Shown: one piece after another, positions 63,366 to 64,000 of the stretch
Layout: every line of letters begins with the position of its first letter
Numbering within the stretch: the stretch's first letter is position 1
Notes under the pieces: generated by a model
Told to the model about the DNA's origin: nothing
The model's input: only the letters and a program-made list of their open reading frames with translations
The model's database searches: none
Translations under genes and position numbers: made by a program
NCBI GenBank assembly: GCA_019925095.2
Contig: CM034392.1
Location: 13,411,887 to 13,475,886 of the forward strand
Length of the DNA: 64,000 nucleotides
From: Dendrolimus kikuchii
Taxonomy: Eukaryota; Arthropoda; Insecta; Lepidoptera; Lasiocampidae
Reading direction: 5' to 3'

Positions 63366-64000
63366 TTCAGGCGGGGGAAATGCATTTCGCACAATACCGG
63401 GTCCTTTGCTAGGGATTAGACCATAGTCGATTATGGAGGCATTCCCAAGGGGGCAATCCAAACACTAATCGACCGGCTTGTGTGGAGACTCGGTACTCAA
63501 TACTCCACTAAAACCACCCTCCTCCCATGTGCCCCGCGCTTATAGCAGGAAGAGCGTGAGACTTAGAACGTAGTTACGCCCACGCCGATCCTAGCGCAAA
63601 AGTGCCTGAGAGTGCCCCGGGAATCAGAGCAAACTCACTTCGACGACAGGGGTGAAGACTCCTCTGCTCCCTAGATGCAAGAGGACCCCTGAAGCGGTAT
63701 TTTCAGGGAGGGAAGTCATGCGCATATCTGCGCCTCCGGGCTCCCGGCTGACGCCGATGCCCATGAGGAGGCGCATGAATACACGCAATTCTACTCCTCT
63801 CCCTATCTCGCTCCGCGGCCTCCTTTTGAGACATAACCGTCTCGCAGAAATTGGCCGTACCCACCCAATGATCGTCGCTGTGCAGCAAGGCGTGCACCAG
63901 GCTGCCGAGCGAGTCGATCGGACCTACTATTGTCTCGAGTTCAAACCTTTGCGGTGCCTATGCTGCGCACTCGACTAGCGTATGAAACGCCGTGTCAAGC
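63366..64000 (-). mobile_element. R1-like non-LTR retrotransposon, 3' end (runs off window)
   Basis: The T run at 63360-63370 is the inverted poly(A). The sequence matches 30830-31440 closely: TAGACCATAGTCGATTATGG and GGGAAGTCATGCGCATATCT. On the minus strand it encodes SDDHWVGTANFCETVMSQ, then a basic arginine-rich stretch. The 5' part lies beyond the window. Confidence 0.82.

Overview
The window looks like AT-rich nuclear DNA of a moth or butterfly. The evidence is many short exons with GT/AG introns, animal protein families, and repeats typical of Lepidoptera: Helitrons of the ACCGATTTGGCTGA type, CR1/jockey tails, R1-like elements, mariner, THAP transposons and tRNA-derived SINEs. No bacterial feature, CRISPR array, rRNA gene or free-standing tRNA gene was seen.

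Two host genes converge. (1) On the + strand, positions 678-38768, 19 exons encode most of the nuclear pore scaffold protein Nup155 (Nup154 in flies), from the late N-terminal propeller to the stop codon. Splice phases agree at every junction. Exon 6 (21776-22099) carries a +1 frameshift with an in-frame TAA. (2) On the - strand, positions 62216-40327, 13 exons encode a Sidestep-family cell-surface receptor: end of Ig1, Ig2-Ig5, one fibronectin-III-like region, one transmembrane segment and a cytoplasmic tail. Its 5' exons lie beyond position 64000. The two stop codons are about 1.56 kb apart.

Most of the remaining sequence is intronic mobile DNA. Intron 3 of Nup155 holds a Helitron with an expanded 10-bp minisatellite, a non-LTR RT fragment and a decayed Tc1-like element. 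Intron 4 holds a 10-kb Ty3/gypsy-like LTR retrotransposon (8847-18855) with 80-bp LTRs, itself invaded by a SINE-like repeat, a THAP/DDE plus SWIM-YqaJ DNA transposon, two R1-like elements at one and the same 12-bp site, and a Helitron. Intron 5 is almost wholly a foldback element whose end lies about 30 bp from the next splice acceptor. Later introns hold a Tc1-type MITE, a GC-rich repeat, an R1-like copy, a CR1/jockey RT and an RTE fragment.

The receptor gene introns hold a mariner, tRNA-derived SINEs, a jockey RT fragment, a second Helitron with a different internal repeat, a solo LTR, several MITEs, small hairpins and R1-like pieces.

Nothing here is clearly a new host system. The best candidates for a second look are the two-gene THAP/YqaJ transposon, the doubly hit R1-like target site, the foldback next to a splice site, and the Nup155 frameshift.
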